Shown: piece by piece, positions 19,858 through 28,280 of the stretch | How the letters are laid out: every line of letters starts with the position of its first letter | Numbering within the stretch: the stretch's first letter is position 1 | NCBI RefSeq assembly: GCF_003012735.1 | Contig: NZ_PXYI01000001.1 | Coordinates: 372,001-436,000, forward strand | DNA: 64,000 nucleotides | Direction of reading: 5' to 3' | Source of the DNA: Allosphingosinicella deserti | Lineage (GTDB): Bacteria; Pseudomonadota; Alphaproteobacteria; Sphingomonadales; Sphingomonadaceae | Notes under the pieces: generated by a model | Told to the model about the DNA's origin: nothing | Database searches by the model: none | The model's input: only the letters and a program-made list of their open reading frames with translations | Program-made: the position numbers and the translations under genes

Positions 19858-20823
19858 CTACATCCGGTTCAATGCCTCGCTCACCCGCGCAGCGAGCGCC
19901 TGGAAGATCCGCGATTCCTCGCCGTCGCCCGACGCCGGCGGCGTGCCGGCATCGGAGGATTGGCGAATAGTGAGGGTGAGCGGAACCCGGCCCAGGAACG
20001 GAATGTCCATCACGCCGGCAGCAGCCTCGGCGCCACCGGCACCGAACGGATCGGAGATCTCGCCGCAATGCGGACAGGCATAGCCGGACATGTTCTCGAC
20101 CAGACCGATCACCGGGATATTGGTCTTGCGGAACAGGTCGATCGCGCGGGTGGCGTCGATCAGTGCAAGGTCCTGCGGGGTCGAGACGATCACGGCGGCG
20201 GTTGGGGTCCACTTCTGGACCAGTGAGAGTTGGATGTCGCCGGTGCCGGGCGGAAGGTCGACCACCAGGATCTCGGTGTCGCCCCAGTCGCCCTCGATCA
20301 ATTGTCCGAGCGCGCCGGCGGCCATCGGTCCACGCCACGCAAGCGCCTTGCCGCCCTCGACCAATTGTCCGAGCGACAGCATGCGGATGCCGTTGGTCTC
20401 GACGGGCACGATCCGATTGTCGACCGACTCCGGCTTCTCGCTCGTGCCGAGCAGCCGCGGTTGCGAGGGGCCGTAGACGTCCGCGTCGACCAGCCCGACC
20501 TTGCGCCCGGCGCGGGCGAGGGCGATGGCGAGGTTGGCCGAAACGGTCGATTTGCCGACGCCGCCCTTGCCGCTGCCGACAGCGAGGATGATGCGCTTCA
20601 CCTTCTCCTCGGTCATCGCGATGCGGACCTCGGCGATTCCGGCAATGCCGGTCAAGCCGCCCTTCAGCCGGCGCTCGAGGGTGGAGCGTGCCTCTGCGGA
20701 GAGGCCGGTCGCATCGACGACGAGGCTGGCGGCATTCTCCTTCAGGCGGGCGGACTGGATGCGTCCTTTCGCCTCGGGGATGCGTTCGAGGGCGGTGTGG
20801 AATGCGGCTTCGTCTTGGTTCAT
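19858..20823 (-). CDS. apbC: Mrp/NBP35-type iron-sulfur cluster carrier ATPase
   Basis: 321 residues from ATG 20823. An N-terminal MIP18/DUF59-like lobe (residues about 1-80) leads to the Mrp P-loop ATPase: deviant Walker A GSGKGGVGKS, LVDADVYGPSQPRLLG, VVDLPPGTGD, and the cluster-binding CPHC pair (SGYACPHCGEISDPFG). It holds and transfers Fe-S clusters to apoproteins in the cytoplasm. Divergent from hflK with 72 bp between starts. Confidence 0.93.
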   Translation of the reverse strand: MNQDEAAFHTALERIPEAKGRIQSARLKENAASLVVDATGLSAEARSTLERRLKGGLTGIAGIAEVRIAMTEEKVKRIILAVGSGKGGVGKSTVSANLAIALARAGRKVGLVDADVYGPSQPRLLGTSEKPESVDNRIVPVETNGIRMLSLGQLVEGGKALAWRGPMAAGALGQLIEGDWGDTEILVVDLPPGTGDIQLSLVQKWTPTAAVIVSTPQDLALIDATRAIDLFRKTNIPVIGLVENMSGYACPHCGEISDPFGAGGAEAAAGVMDIPFLGRVPLTLTIRQSSDAGTPPASGDGEESRIFQALAARVSEALNRM

Positions 20824-20895
20824 GACGTGCGAGATAGGCGAGCGCGCGGCGCTTGCCACTGTTTTTCCCGATAGCCGCTACCTATAAAGGTCTTC

Positions 20896-22014
20896 ATGAG
20901 CAAAATCTTCGGGAGGGGCGCGCGTTCCGGCGCCGTGTTCAATGAGAATCGTGGCGGCCCTTGGGGTCCTTCCGGCGGCGGCTCCGGCTCCGGCGGCGGC
21001 GACGACGGCGGCAGCGGCCCGCGCAGCCCGTGGGGCGAGCCTCCGAAAAAGCGCCGCCCCGGCGCAGGCCCGAACGTCACCTCTCTCGACGACTTCCTGA
21101 AGAAGAGCCGGCAGCGCTTCGGCGGGCATCTGCCGCAAGGCGATGGACGGCCTTATTGGCTCTACGGCCTCGGCGCATTCCTGGTTCTCTGGCTGGTGTT
21201 CACCAGCGTGCACCGGATCGAGCCGCAGGAACGCGGGGTCGTGACCCTGCTCGGCGCCTACAGCCGCACGCTCGGCCCCGGCATCGGCTTCACCCTTCCG
21301 GCACCGTTCGAATCGGTCGAGGAACTCGACGTCGAGGAAATCCGGGCGGTGGATATCGGCTCGCCCGATCCGGCCAAGGAAAACCTGATCCTGACCGGCG
21401 ACCAGAACATCATCGACCTGGCCTATCAGGTCCGGTGGAACATCAAGGATCCGCAGAACTTCCTGTTCCAGATCGAGGACACCGAAGGCACCATCCGCGA
21501 GATCGCCGAAAGTGCGATGCGCGAAGTGGTGGCGAGCGTGTCGCTGGACGATGCGATCGGCGCCGGACGCAGCGACATCGAGCAGCGCGTCGCGTTGCGC
21601 ATGCAGCAATTGCTCGACGGCTACGGCGCCGGAGTCCGCATTCAGGGCGTCGCGATCAAGCAGTCGGATCCGCCCGCGGCGGTGAACGAGGCGTTCAAAT
21701 CGGTGACGGCGGCCCAGCAGCAGGCGCAGAGCTACATGAACGATGCCCGTGCCTATGCGCTGCAGCTGCGCAACAAGGCGCAGGGCGAAGCGGCGGCCTT
21801 CGACAAGGTCTACGTGCAGTACAAGCTTTCGCCGGAGGTCACCCGCCGCCGCATGTATTACGAGACGATGGAAAGAGTGCTCTCGAAAGTGGACAAGACG
21901 ATCATCGAGGCGCCGGGCGTTACGCCTTATCTGGCGCTGCCCGAAATCCAGCGGCGCGCGCCGGCGCAGCCGCAAGCCCAGGCTCAGGCCGCTGAAGGAG
22001 CGCCGCAACGATGA
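20896..22014 (+). CDS. hflK: FtsH protease modulator HflK
   Basis: 372 residues. A Gly/Ser-rich cytosolic N-terminus (residues 20-45) leads to one transmembrane helix (about 87-104) and a periplasmic SPFH/Band-7 domain (IEPQERGVVTLLGAYSRTLG, FQIEDTEGTIREIAESAMRE), then a Gln/Ala-rich tail. HflK and HflC form the cage around the FtsH protease. The stop overlaps the hflC start as ATGA. Confidence 0.95.
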   Translation: MSKIFGRGARSGAVFNENRGGPWGPSGGGSGSGGGDDGGSGPRSPWGEPPKKRRPGAGPNVTSLDDFLKKSRQRFGGHLPQGDGRPYWLYGLGAFLVLWLVFTSVHRIEPQERGVVTLLGAYSRTLGPGIGFTLPAPFESVEELDVEEIRAVDIGSPDPAKENLILTGDQNIIDLAYQVRWNIKDPQNFLFQIEDTEGTIREIAESAMREVVASVSLDDAIGAGRSDIEQRVALRMQQLLDGYGAGVRIQGVAIKQSDPPAAVNEAFKSVTAAQQQAQSYMNDARAYALQLRNKAQGEAAAFDKVYVQYKLSPEVTRRRMYYETMERVLSKVDKTIIEAPGVTPYLALPEIQRRAPAQPQAQAQAAEGAPQR

Positions 22015-22871
22015 GCCGCGTGCTTCGCAACCCGATCGCCCTCGCGTTCATCGCGATCCTCATCCTGATCCTGCTCGGCAGCACCTTCTCGGTGGTGCCG
22101 GAAACCAAGCAGGCCGTGATCACCAGCTTCGGCAAGGTGCAGCGGACCGTGAACCGCTATCAGCCCGGCGAGACGTTCGGAACGTCCCATGCCGGCCTGA
22201 TCGCCCGGGTGCCGTTCTTCGAGCAGATCGTCTGGGTCGACAAGCGCATCCAGAGCGTCGACATGGAGCGCCAGCAGGTCCTGTCGACCGATCAGCTGCG
22301 GCTCCAGGTCGATGCTTTCGCCCGCTACCGCATCGTCGATCCGGTGCGGATGGTGATCACCGCCCGCAGCGCGGAGAATGTCAGCGATCAGCTGCGGCCG
22401 ATCCTCGGCTCGTCGCTCCGCAACGAGCTCGGCAAGCGTCCGTCGGCGGCTCTGCTCAGCCCGGAGCGCTCGCAGCTGATGGAAAATATTGCCGTCGCGC
22501 TGAACCGGGTCGCGCGCCAATATGGTGCTGAAGTGATCGACGTGCGGATCAAGCGGACCGACCTTCCGGAAGGCGCGCCGCTGGACTCGGCGTTCGACCG
22601 GATGCGGACCGCACGCCAGCAGGAAGCGCGCTCGATCCAGGCCCAGGGCCTGCGCAATGCGCAGCTGGTTCGTGCCGACGCGGATGCCGAGGCCGCCAAC
22701 ATTTATGCGGAGGCGTTCGGCAAGGATCCCGACTTCTACGAATTCTACCGCGCGATGCAGTCCTACGAGACCACGTTCGTCAACAATGCGCAGACTCCGG
22801 AATCGGGACGTTCGAGCGTTATCCTCTCGCCGCAGAACGAATATTTGCGCGAATTTACGGGCCGCCGGTAA
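22011..22871 (+). CDS. hflC: FtsH protease modulator HflC
   Basis: 286 residues: one N-terminal helix (PIALAFIAILILILLGSTFS), the SPFH/Band-7 domain (FSVVPETKQAVITSFGKVQR, VDKRIQSVDMERQQVLSTDQ), and a helical region with the HflC-type EARSIQAQGLRNAQLVRADA. Translationally coupled to hflK. Confidence 0.95.
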   Translation: MSRVLRNPIALAFIAILILILLGSTFSVVPETKQAVITSFGKVQRTVNRYQPGETFGTSHAGLIARVPFFEQIVWVDKRIQSVDMERQQVLSTDQLRLQVDAFARYRIVDPVRMVITARSAENVSDQLRPILGSSLRNELGKRPSAALLSPERSQLMENIAVALNRVARQYGAEVIDVRIKRTDLPEGAPLDSAFDRMRTARQQEARSIQAQGLRNAQLVRADADAEAANIYAEAFGKDPDFYEFYRAMQSYETTFVNNAQTPESGRSSVILSPQNEYLREFTGRR

Positions 22872-22881
22872 GCGGCGGCCC
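22859..22881 (+). terminator. Hairpin at the end of hflC
   Basis: Nine-base perfect arms (22859-22867 and 22873-22881) enclose GTAAG and span the hflC stop codon. Only a weak TATT follows, so it may stabilise the hflKC message or weakly terminate it before htrA. Confidence 0.5.
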
Positions 22882-22982
22882 TATTCAAATCCGGTTCAGC
22901 CGCACCACATGATTGCGAGACATTCCTGATCACCCCCGGGTTCCTGCCCGCCCGGGCAAATCTCAAGAGGAGGATTCCCATA

Positions 22983-24542
22983 GTGCGTTACGTTTATGGC
23001 CTGACCGCTGCCCTTCTGATCGGCGGCGCAACCGCCACATTGACGGTCGGCCCGGTTGGCGCGCAGACCGCCCAGAACGAGCCGGGCAGCATGGCCGCAG
23101 CGGCGCCCCGTCCGGGCGCTCCGATGAGCTTCGCCGATCTCGCCGGACGCCTGCAGCCGGCGGTGGTCAACATCTCGACCAAGCAGAGCGTCCAGGTAAG
23201 CCAGTCGCGGCAGCTGCCGCCCGGCTTCGAGGAATTCTTCCGCCGCTTCGGCGCACCGGTTCCCGACGGCGGCGGCGGTGGCGACGAGCCCGCCACCCAG
23301 CGCGGCGGTTCGCTTGGCTCCGGCTTCATCATTTCGGCCGACGGCTATGTCGTCACCAACAACCATGTCGTCTCGCCCTCGCGCAGCGGCGCAACCGTCG
23401 ATCAGATCACGGTCACTTTGCCGGATCGCCGCGAGTTCGAGGCGGAACTGGTCGGCCGCGATGCCGCGTCGGACCTCGCGGTGCTCAAGATCAAGGGCAG
23501 CAACCTGCCGTTCGTCCGCTTCGCCTCCGGGCGTGAGGCGGTCCGTGTCGGCGACTGGGTGGTCGCGATCGGCAACCCGTTCGGCCTCGGCGGCACGGTG
23601 ACCGCGGGCATCGTCTCGGCGCTCCACCGCAATATCGGCGCCGGCATCTACGATCGCTACATCCAGACCGACGCGTCCATCAACATGGGCAATTCCGGCG
23701 GCCCGATGTTCGATCTCAACGGCAACGTCGTCGGCATCAACACCGCGTTGATCTCGCCCACCGGCGGCAATGTGGGCATCGGCTTCGCCATCCCGGCGGA
23801 GCAGGCGGCGCCGATCGTTGAATCGCTGCGCAAGGGCCAGCGCCCGCAGCGCGGCTATATCGGCGTGAGCCTGCAGGAGATCACCGAGGACATCGCCGAG
23901 TCCCTCAACGTGCCGAAGAATCGGGGCGAGCTGATCCGCGGCGTGACCCCGGGCGGTGCCGCTGCGCGCGCCGGCATCCAGCAGGGCGATGTCGTGATCA
24001 GCGTCAACAACCAGCCGGTCACCCCGGATCAGTCGCTGGCCTATCTGGTTTCGAACCTGGATGTCGGTTCCAAGATTCCGATCGAGCTGATCCGCGGCGG
24101 CGAGCGACGCACGGTGACGGTCACGGTCGGCGAGCGCCCGACCGACGAGGAACTGGCCAAGCTCAACGGCATCGAGAACGAGACCCCGGTGACGGAGCCT
24201 TCGGAATCGGAGCAGTCGACCGGTCAGAAGTCGGCGCGCGAGAGCCTTGGCGTCACCGTTCAGTCGCTTACGCCGGAGATCGCCCGGTCGCTGCGGCTCA
24301 ACGACGTCAACCTGCGCGGCCTCGTCGTCGCGTCGGTGAGCCCGTCGAGCGATGCGGCCTCGAAGATCCAGCAGGGCGACATCATCCTGTCGATCAACCA
24401 GCGCGCGACGCGCACGCCGGAGGAGGCCGCAGCCGCGGTCGCCGCGGCGCGCGCCGCCGGCCGAAACACGGTGCTGCTGCTGGTCCGGCGCGGCAACAAT
24501 CCGCCGGCCTATATCGGCATCGCGCTCTCCCGCGCGCGCTGA
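22983..24542 (+). CDS. degP: DegP/HtrA-family periplasmic serine protease
   Basis: 519 residues. GTG start with AGGAGG ten bases upstream. Signal peptide ending VGPVGA-QTA. Trypsin-like triad H128 (TNNHVV), D164 (ASDLAVLK) and S238 (NMGNSGGPM). Two PDZ domains follow: the first around GYIGVSLQEITEDIAESLN, the second around LGVTVQSLTPEIARSLRL with the C-terminal LVRRGNNPPAYIGIAL. A Gly-rich loop at 96-102 lies in the regulatory LA-loop region. It degrades misfolded envelope proteins; it could also be called DegQ or MucD, which sequence alone does not settle. Upstream hflKC also serve envelope quality control. Confidence 0.93.
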   Translation: MRYVYGLTAALLIGGATATLTVGPVGAQTAQNEPGSMAAAAPRPGAPMSFADLAGRLQPAVVNISTKQSVQVSQSRQLPPGFEEFFRRFGAPVPDGGGGGDEPATQRGGSLGSGFIISADGYVVTNNHVVSPSRSGATVDQITVTLPDRREFEAELVGRDAASDLAVLKIKGSNLPFVRFASGREAVRVGDWVVAIGNPFGLGGTVTAGIVSALHRNIGAGIYDRYIQTDASINMGNSGGPMFDLNGNVVGINTALISPTGGNVGIGFAIPAEQAAPIVESLRKGQRPQRGYIGVSLQEITEDIAESLNVPKNRGELIRGVTPGGAAARAGIQQGDVVISVNNQPVTPDQSLAYLVSNLDVGSKIPIELIRGGERRTVTVTVGERPTDEELAKLNGIENETPVTEPSESEQSTGQKSARESLGVTVQSLTPEIARSLRLNDVNLRGLVVASVSPSSDAASKIQQGDIILSINQRATRTPEEAAAAVAAARAAGRNTVLLLVRRGNNPPAYIGIALSRAR

Positions 24543-24629
24543 CCGGCGCGCTAAGCTTTCGATCCGGATCGGGGCCTTCGCGTCCCGATCCGCCGAAGGC
24601 AGGACCTGCGTCTCCGTCGAACATGGCTT

Positions 24630-24670
24630 GCCGCTCCTCTCCCCGCCGGGATAGGAGCGGCAATTCGTTT
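24630..24670 (+). terminator. Putative terminator after the HtrA gene
   Basis: Nine-base perfect arms, GCCGCTCCT at 24630 and AGGAGCGGC ending at 24661, with a 14-base loop, followed by AATTCGTTTG. A second weaker hairpin (GGATCGGG/CCCGATCC) lies 40 bp earlier. Placed correctly to end the htrA transcript, though the U-tract is short. Confidence 0.55.
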
Positions 24671-24684
24671 GTGGAGACTGGCTG

Positions 24685-26184
24685 TTGGCGGATGACGCGA
24701 TCCTGATCGGTGCTGCGGAAGGTCGTCCGCAGCACCTCCTCCTCGCCCTCGCCAACCGCCACGGCCTGGTCGCCGGCGCGACCGGCACCGGCAAGACGGT
24801 AACCTTGCAGCGCCTCGCCGAGGGCTTTTCGCAGGCGGGAGTCCCGGTCTTCGTCGCCGACGTGAAGGGCGATCTCGCCGGCATCGCTATGCCCGGCTCC
24901 GCGCAGGCCAAAGCGCACGAGGCGCTCGTCGCCCGCGCCGCCGAGATCGGGCTCGAAGGTTTCGGCTATGCCGGCAATCCGGTCCTGCTGTGGGATCTCC
25001 ATGGCGAGCAGGGACATCCGATCCGCACCACGGTGAGCGAGATGGGGCCGCTGCTGCTGGCCCGCTTGCTCGGGCTCAACGAGACGCAGGAAGGGGTGCT
25101 GGCGATCGCCTTTCGGCTCGCCGACGAGGAAGGATTGCTGCTCCTCAACCTCGAGGACCTGCAGGCGCTGTTGGCTCACGTCGGCGAGCATGCTGCGGCT
25201 CTCACCACGCGCTACGGCAACGTCACCAAGGCATCGGTGGGCGCGATCCAGCGCCAGCTGCTCCAGCTCGAAGCGCAGGGCGGCGATCTGTTCTTTGGCG
25301 AGCCCGCGCTGGCGATCTCCGATCTTCTCGCCGTCGACGAGGCCGGGAAGGGGCTGATCAGCGTGCTCGCTGCGGACCGGCTGATGACCAGCCCGAAACT
25401 CTACGCGACCTTCCTTCTGTGGCTGCTGTCGGAGCTGTTCGAGGAGCTTCCGGAGGTCGGCGATCTCGCCAAGCCGAAGCTCGTCTTCTTCTTCGACGAA
25501 GCCCATCTGCTGTTCGACGACGCGCCCGAGGCTTTGCTCGACACGATCGAGCAGGTTGTCCGGCTGATCCGATCGAAGGGTGTCGGCATCTATTTCGTCA
25601 CCCAGAACTCGGCCGATATCCCGGAGAAGGTGGCGGCACAGCTCGGCAACCGAATCCAGCACGCGCTGCGTGCCTTCACGCCCAAGGAGCAGAAGGCGCT
25701 GAAGGCGGCCGCCGACAGCTTCCGGGCCAATCCTGCCCTAGACGTCGTAAACGCCTTGCCGGCGCTGAAGGTCGGGGAGGCGTTGGTCTCGACGCTCGAT
25801 GCGGAGGGCGCACCGACTCCGGTCGAGCGGACGCTGATCGCGCCGCCCGGCTCGCGGCTCGGTCCGCTCGAAGCGCGGGAGCGGGCTCTGCTCGTGTCGA
25901 GCTCGCCGCTTGCCGGCAAATATGACGAAGCGGTCGACCGCGAATCCGCCGGCGAGATCCTGACGGCCCGCGCCGCGGCCGCTGCGGAGGCGGCCTCGCG
26001 GGTCAAAGCGGAGGCGGATGCTGCCAAGCAGGACGCGCGAGCCGCGCGCGAGCGCAGGGCCAATCCCTCGTTCCAGGACGAGATGGTGCGCCAGGTCGGC
26101 AAGGCCGTGAAGCGGCAAGTGGTCAACCGCATCGCCGGATCGCTCGTCCGCGGTCTGCTCGGCGGCCTGTTCAGGGGGAGGTGA
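24685..26184 (+). CDS. HerA-like ATPase (DUF853 helicase-type protein)
   Basis: 499 residues, TTG start with GGAG eight bases before it. Walker A GATGTGKT near residue 33, VADVKGDLAGIA, Walker B LVFFFDEAHLLFD and the sensor region YFVTQNSADIP are typical of the DUF853/HerA-FtsK superfamily; the last 100 residues are an Ala/Glu/Arg-rich coiled coil ending in a Gly-rich tail (IAGSLVRGLLGGLFRGR). Members are presumed hexameric DNA-translocating or remodelling ATPases, but no function is established for DUF853. The OPT transporter gene starts two bases after the stop. Confidence 0.88.
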   Translation: MADDAILIGAAEGRPQHLLLALANRHGLVAGATGTGKTVTLQRLAEGFSQAGVPVFVADVKGDLAGIAMPGSAQAKAHEALVARAAEIGLEGFGYAGNPVLLWDLHGEQGHPIRTTVSEMGPLLLARLLGLNETQEGVLAIAFRLADEEGLLLLNLEDLQALLAHVGEHAAALTTRYGNVTKASVGAIQRQLLQLEAQGGDLFFGEPALAISDLLAVDEAGKGLISVLAADRLMTSPKLYATFLLWLLSELFEELPEVGDLAKPKLVFFFDEAHLLFDDAPEALLDTIEQVVRLIRSKGVGIYFVTQNSADIPEKVAAQLGNRIQHALRAFTPKEQKALKAAADSFRANPALDVVNALPALKVGEALVSTLDAEGAPTPVERTLIAPPGSRLGPLEARERALLVSSSPLAGKYDEAVDRESAGEILTARAAAAAEAASRVKAEADAAKQDARAARERRANPSFQDEMVRQVGKAVKRQVVNRIAGSLVRGLLGGLFRGR

Positions 26185-26185
26185 G

Positions 26186-28147
26186 ATGAGCGACAGCAAA
26201 CAGACGCAGGCACTGCCGGAACTGACCGTACGCGCGATCCTGCTCGGCGGGGTCATCACCCTGCTGTTCACGGCCGCCAACGTCTATCTCGGCCTGCGCG
26301 TCGGCCTGACCTTCGCGACCTCGATCCCCGCCGCCGTCATCTCGATGGCGGTGCTGCGCTGGTTCTCCTCCTCGAACATCCTCGAGAACAATATCGTCCA
26401 GACGGTCGCTTCCGCGGCCGGCACCCTGGCGGCGATCTGCTTCGTGTTGCCGGGCCTGGTGATGATCGGCTGGTGGCAGGGCTTTCCCTATTGGACCACG
26501 GCTCTGGTCACCTTCCTCGGCGGTGCGCTCGGCGTGCTGTTCTCGATCCCGCTGCGTCGTGCGCTGGTCACCGATTCGCCTTTGCCGTTCCCGGAAGGCG
26601 TCGCCGCGGCCGAAGTGCTGAAGGTCGGCGAGGCGTCGCGCCAGGGGGCCGAGGAAAGCAGCAAGGGCCTGATGGCGATCGTCTCGGGCTCGCTCGTCTC
26701 CTCCTTCTTCGCGCTGCTCGCGGCGATGCGGCTGACGGCGGCCGACGCGGCGACCTTCTTCCGCTTCGGGCCGGCGGTGACCGGCTTCAACCCCGGCTTT
26801 CAGTTCGCGCTGCTCGGCGCGGGGCATCTCGTCGGCATCTCCGTCGGCCTCGCCATGGGGCTTGGCCTGCTGATCGCGTGGGGAGTCGCCGTGCCTTTGC
26901 TCAGTGCGATGGTGCCGAACGCGGGCGCGATCGGTGCCGAGGAGCTGGCAACCGACGTCTGGGTGCACCAGGTGCGGTTCCTCGGCGCCGGAGTGATCGG
27001 AGTCGCCGCGGTGTGGACCCTACTCAGCATCATCGGCCCGATCGTCCGCGGCCTGACCGGCGCGATCGCCGCCTCGCGTGCGCGCCGGGCCGGGCAGGGC
27101 GCCTCGCTGGCGCTGAGCGAGCGCGACATGCCGATTTCGGCACTCGGCTTCGGAACACTGATCGCCCTGATCCCGATCGCCTGGCTGCTCGTCGTCGAGC
27201 TCGGCGATGCAGCGGGCCCGAGCACCGCCCTCGTCATCGCGCTGAGCCTGATCTTCATCCTCGTCGCAGGCGCATTCATCGCTGCGGTGTGCGGCTATAT
27301 GGCCGGGCTCATCGGCGCCTCGAACAGCCCGGTTTCGGGCATCGGCATCCTGTCGGCGATCGGATCGTCGCTGCTGCTGCTCGTCGTCGTCGGCGCCGGC
27401 CAGGATGCGGAGGCCAGCCGGCCCCTGGTCGCCTATGCGCTGATCGTCACCGGCATCGTGTTCGGTATCGCCACCATCTCGAACGACAACCTCCAGGACC
27501 TCAAGACCGGCCAGTTGGTCGGCGCGACTCCGTGGCGGCAGCAGGTCGCCTTGCTGTTCGGCGTCCTGTTCGGGGCGGCGATCATTCCACCGGTGCTGAG
27601 CCTGCTCAATGCCGGCTACGGCTTTGCCGGCGCGCCCGGTGCCGGGCCGGAGGCGCTGCCTGCGCCGCAGGCGGCGTTGATCTCGGCGATCGCCCAGGGC
27701 GTGCTCGGCGGTGCGCTCGACTGGCGGATGATCGGCTACGGAGTCCTGCTCGGCATCGCGCTGATCCTCCTCGACGCAGCCCTGGGCCGCGCCGGCAAGA
27801 CCCGCCTGCCGCCGCTGGCGATCGGGATCGGCATCTACCTGCCGATGTCGACCACCCTGATGGTGGTGGTCGGTGCCGTGGCCGGCTGGATCTACGATCG
27901 CGGCGCCAACCGCGCCCGCGACCCGGAAGGTTATCGCCGCATGGGCGTGCTCGCCGCAACCGGTCTGATCGTCGGCGAGAGCCTGTTCGGCGTGCTGCTT
28001 GCCGGCATCGTGGTCGGTACCGGCAGCGCCGCGCCGCTGGCCATCGTCGGCGACGGCTTCCGTCCCTATGCGGTCGGCGGCGGCACGTTGCTGTTCGCGC
28101 TGCTGGCGCTGTGGCTGTACCGGCGCAGCGCGCGGACTGCGGCTTAG
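26186..28147 (+). CDS. OPT-family oligopeptide/metal-chelate transporter
   Basis: 653 residues, about 15 hydrophobic segments. The ATG follows GGGGGAGGTGAG, so the ribosome-binding site lies inside the end of the HerA-like gene. OPT family marks: the N-terminal GGVITLLFTAANVYLGLRVG, then NNIVQTVASAAGTLAA, and SPLPFPEGVAAAEVLKVGE. Bacterial OPT members import oligopeptides or metal-peptide complexes across the inner membrane; the substrate here cannot be read. Confidence 0.9.
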   Translation: MSDSKQTQALPELTVRAILLGGVITLLFTAANVYLGLRVGLTFATSIPAAVISMAVLRWFSSSNILENNIVQTVASAAGTLAAICFVLPGLVMIGWWQGFPYWTTALVTFLGGALGVLFSIPLRRALVTDSPLPFPEGVAAAEVLKVGEASRQGAEESSKGLMAIVSGSLVSSFFALLAAMRLTAADAATFFRFGPAVTGFNPGFQFALLGAGHLVGISVGLAMGLGLLIAWGVAVPLLSAMVPNAGAIGAEELATDVWVHQVRFLGAGVIGVAAVWTLLSIIGPIVRGLTGAIAASRARRAGQGASLALSERDMPISALGFGTLIALIPIAWLLVVELGDAAGPSTALVIALSLIFILVAGAFIAAVCGYMAGLIGASNSPVSGIGILSAIGSSLLLLVVVGAGQDAEASRPLVAYALIVTGIVFGIATISNDNLQDLKTGQLVGATPWRQQVALLFGVLFGAAIIPPVLSLLNAGYGFAGAPGAGPEALPAPQAALISAIAQGVLGGALDWRMIGYGVLLGIALILLDAALGRAGKTRLPPLAIGIGIYLPMSTTLMVVVGAVAGWIYDRGANRARDPEGYRRMGVLAATGLIVGESLFGVLLAGIVVGTGSAAPLAIVGDGFRPYAVGGGTLLFALLALWLYRRSARTAA

Positions 28148-28209
28148 GTTGTCCGTTCGGGCGCGGGGGAGGCTAAGCTCTTTCCCGTCGCCCCAGAAGG
28201 GAAGGGGAA

Positions 28210-28239
28210 GGCTTCGACAGGCTCGGCCCGAACGGGGAC
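28210..28239. repeat. Half-copy of the 21-bp palindromic repeat
   Basis: GGCTTCGACAGGCTCGGCCC followed by GAACGGGGAC matches one arm of the element at 19270-19340 with a single change. A short inverted match (GTCCGTTCGGG) lies at 28151. It stands between the OPT and aminopeptidase genes, which are convergent. Confidence 0.75.
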
Positions 28240-28280
28240 AGGCGATGGAGCCGGACTGCTCGTGAGAGGCCTCGCCCCGC

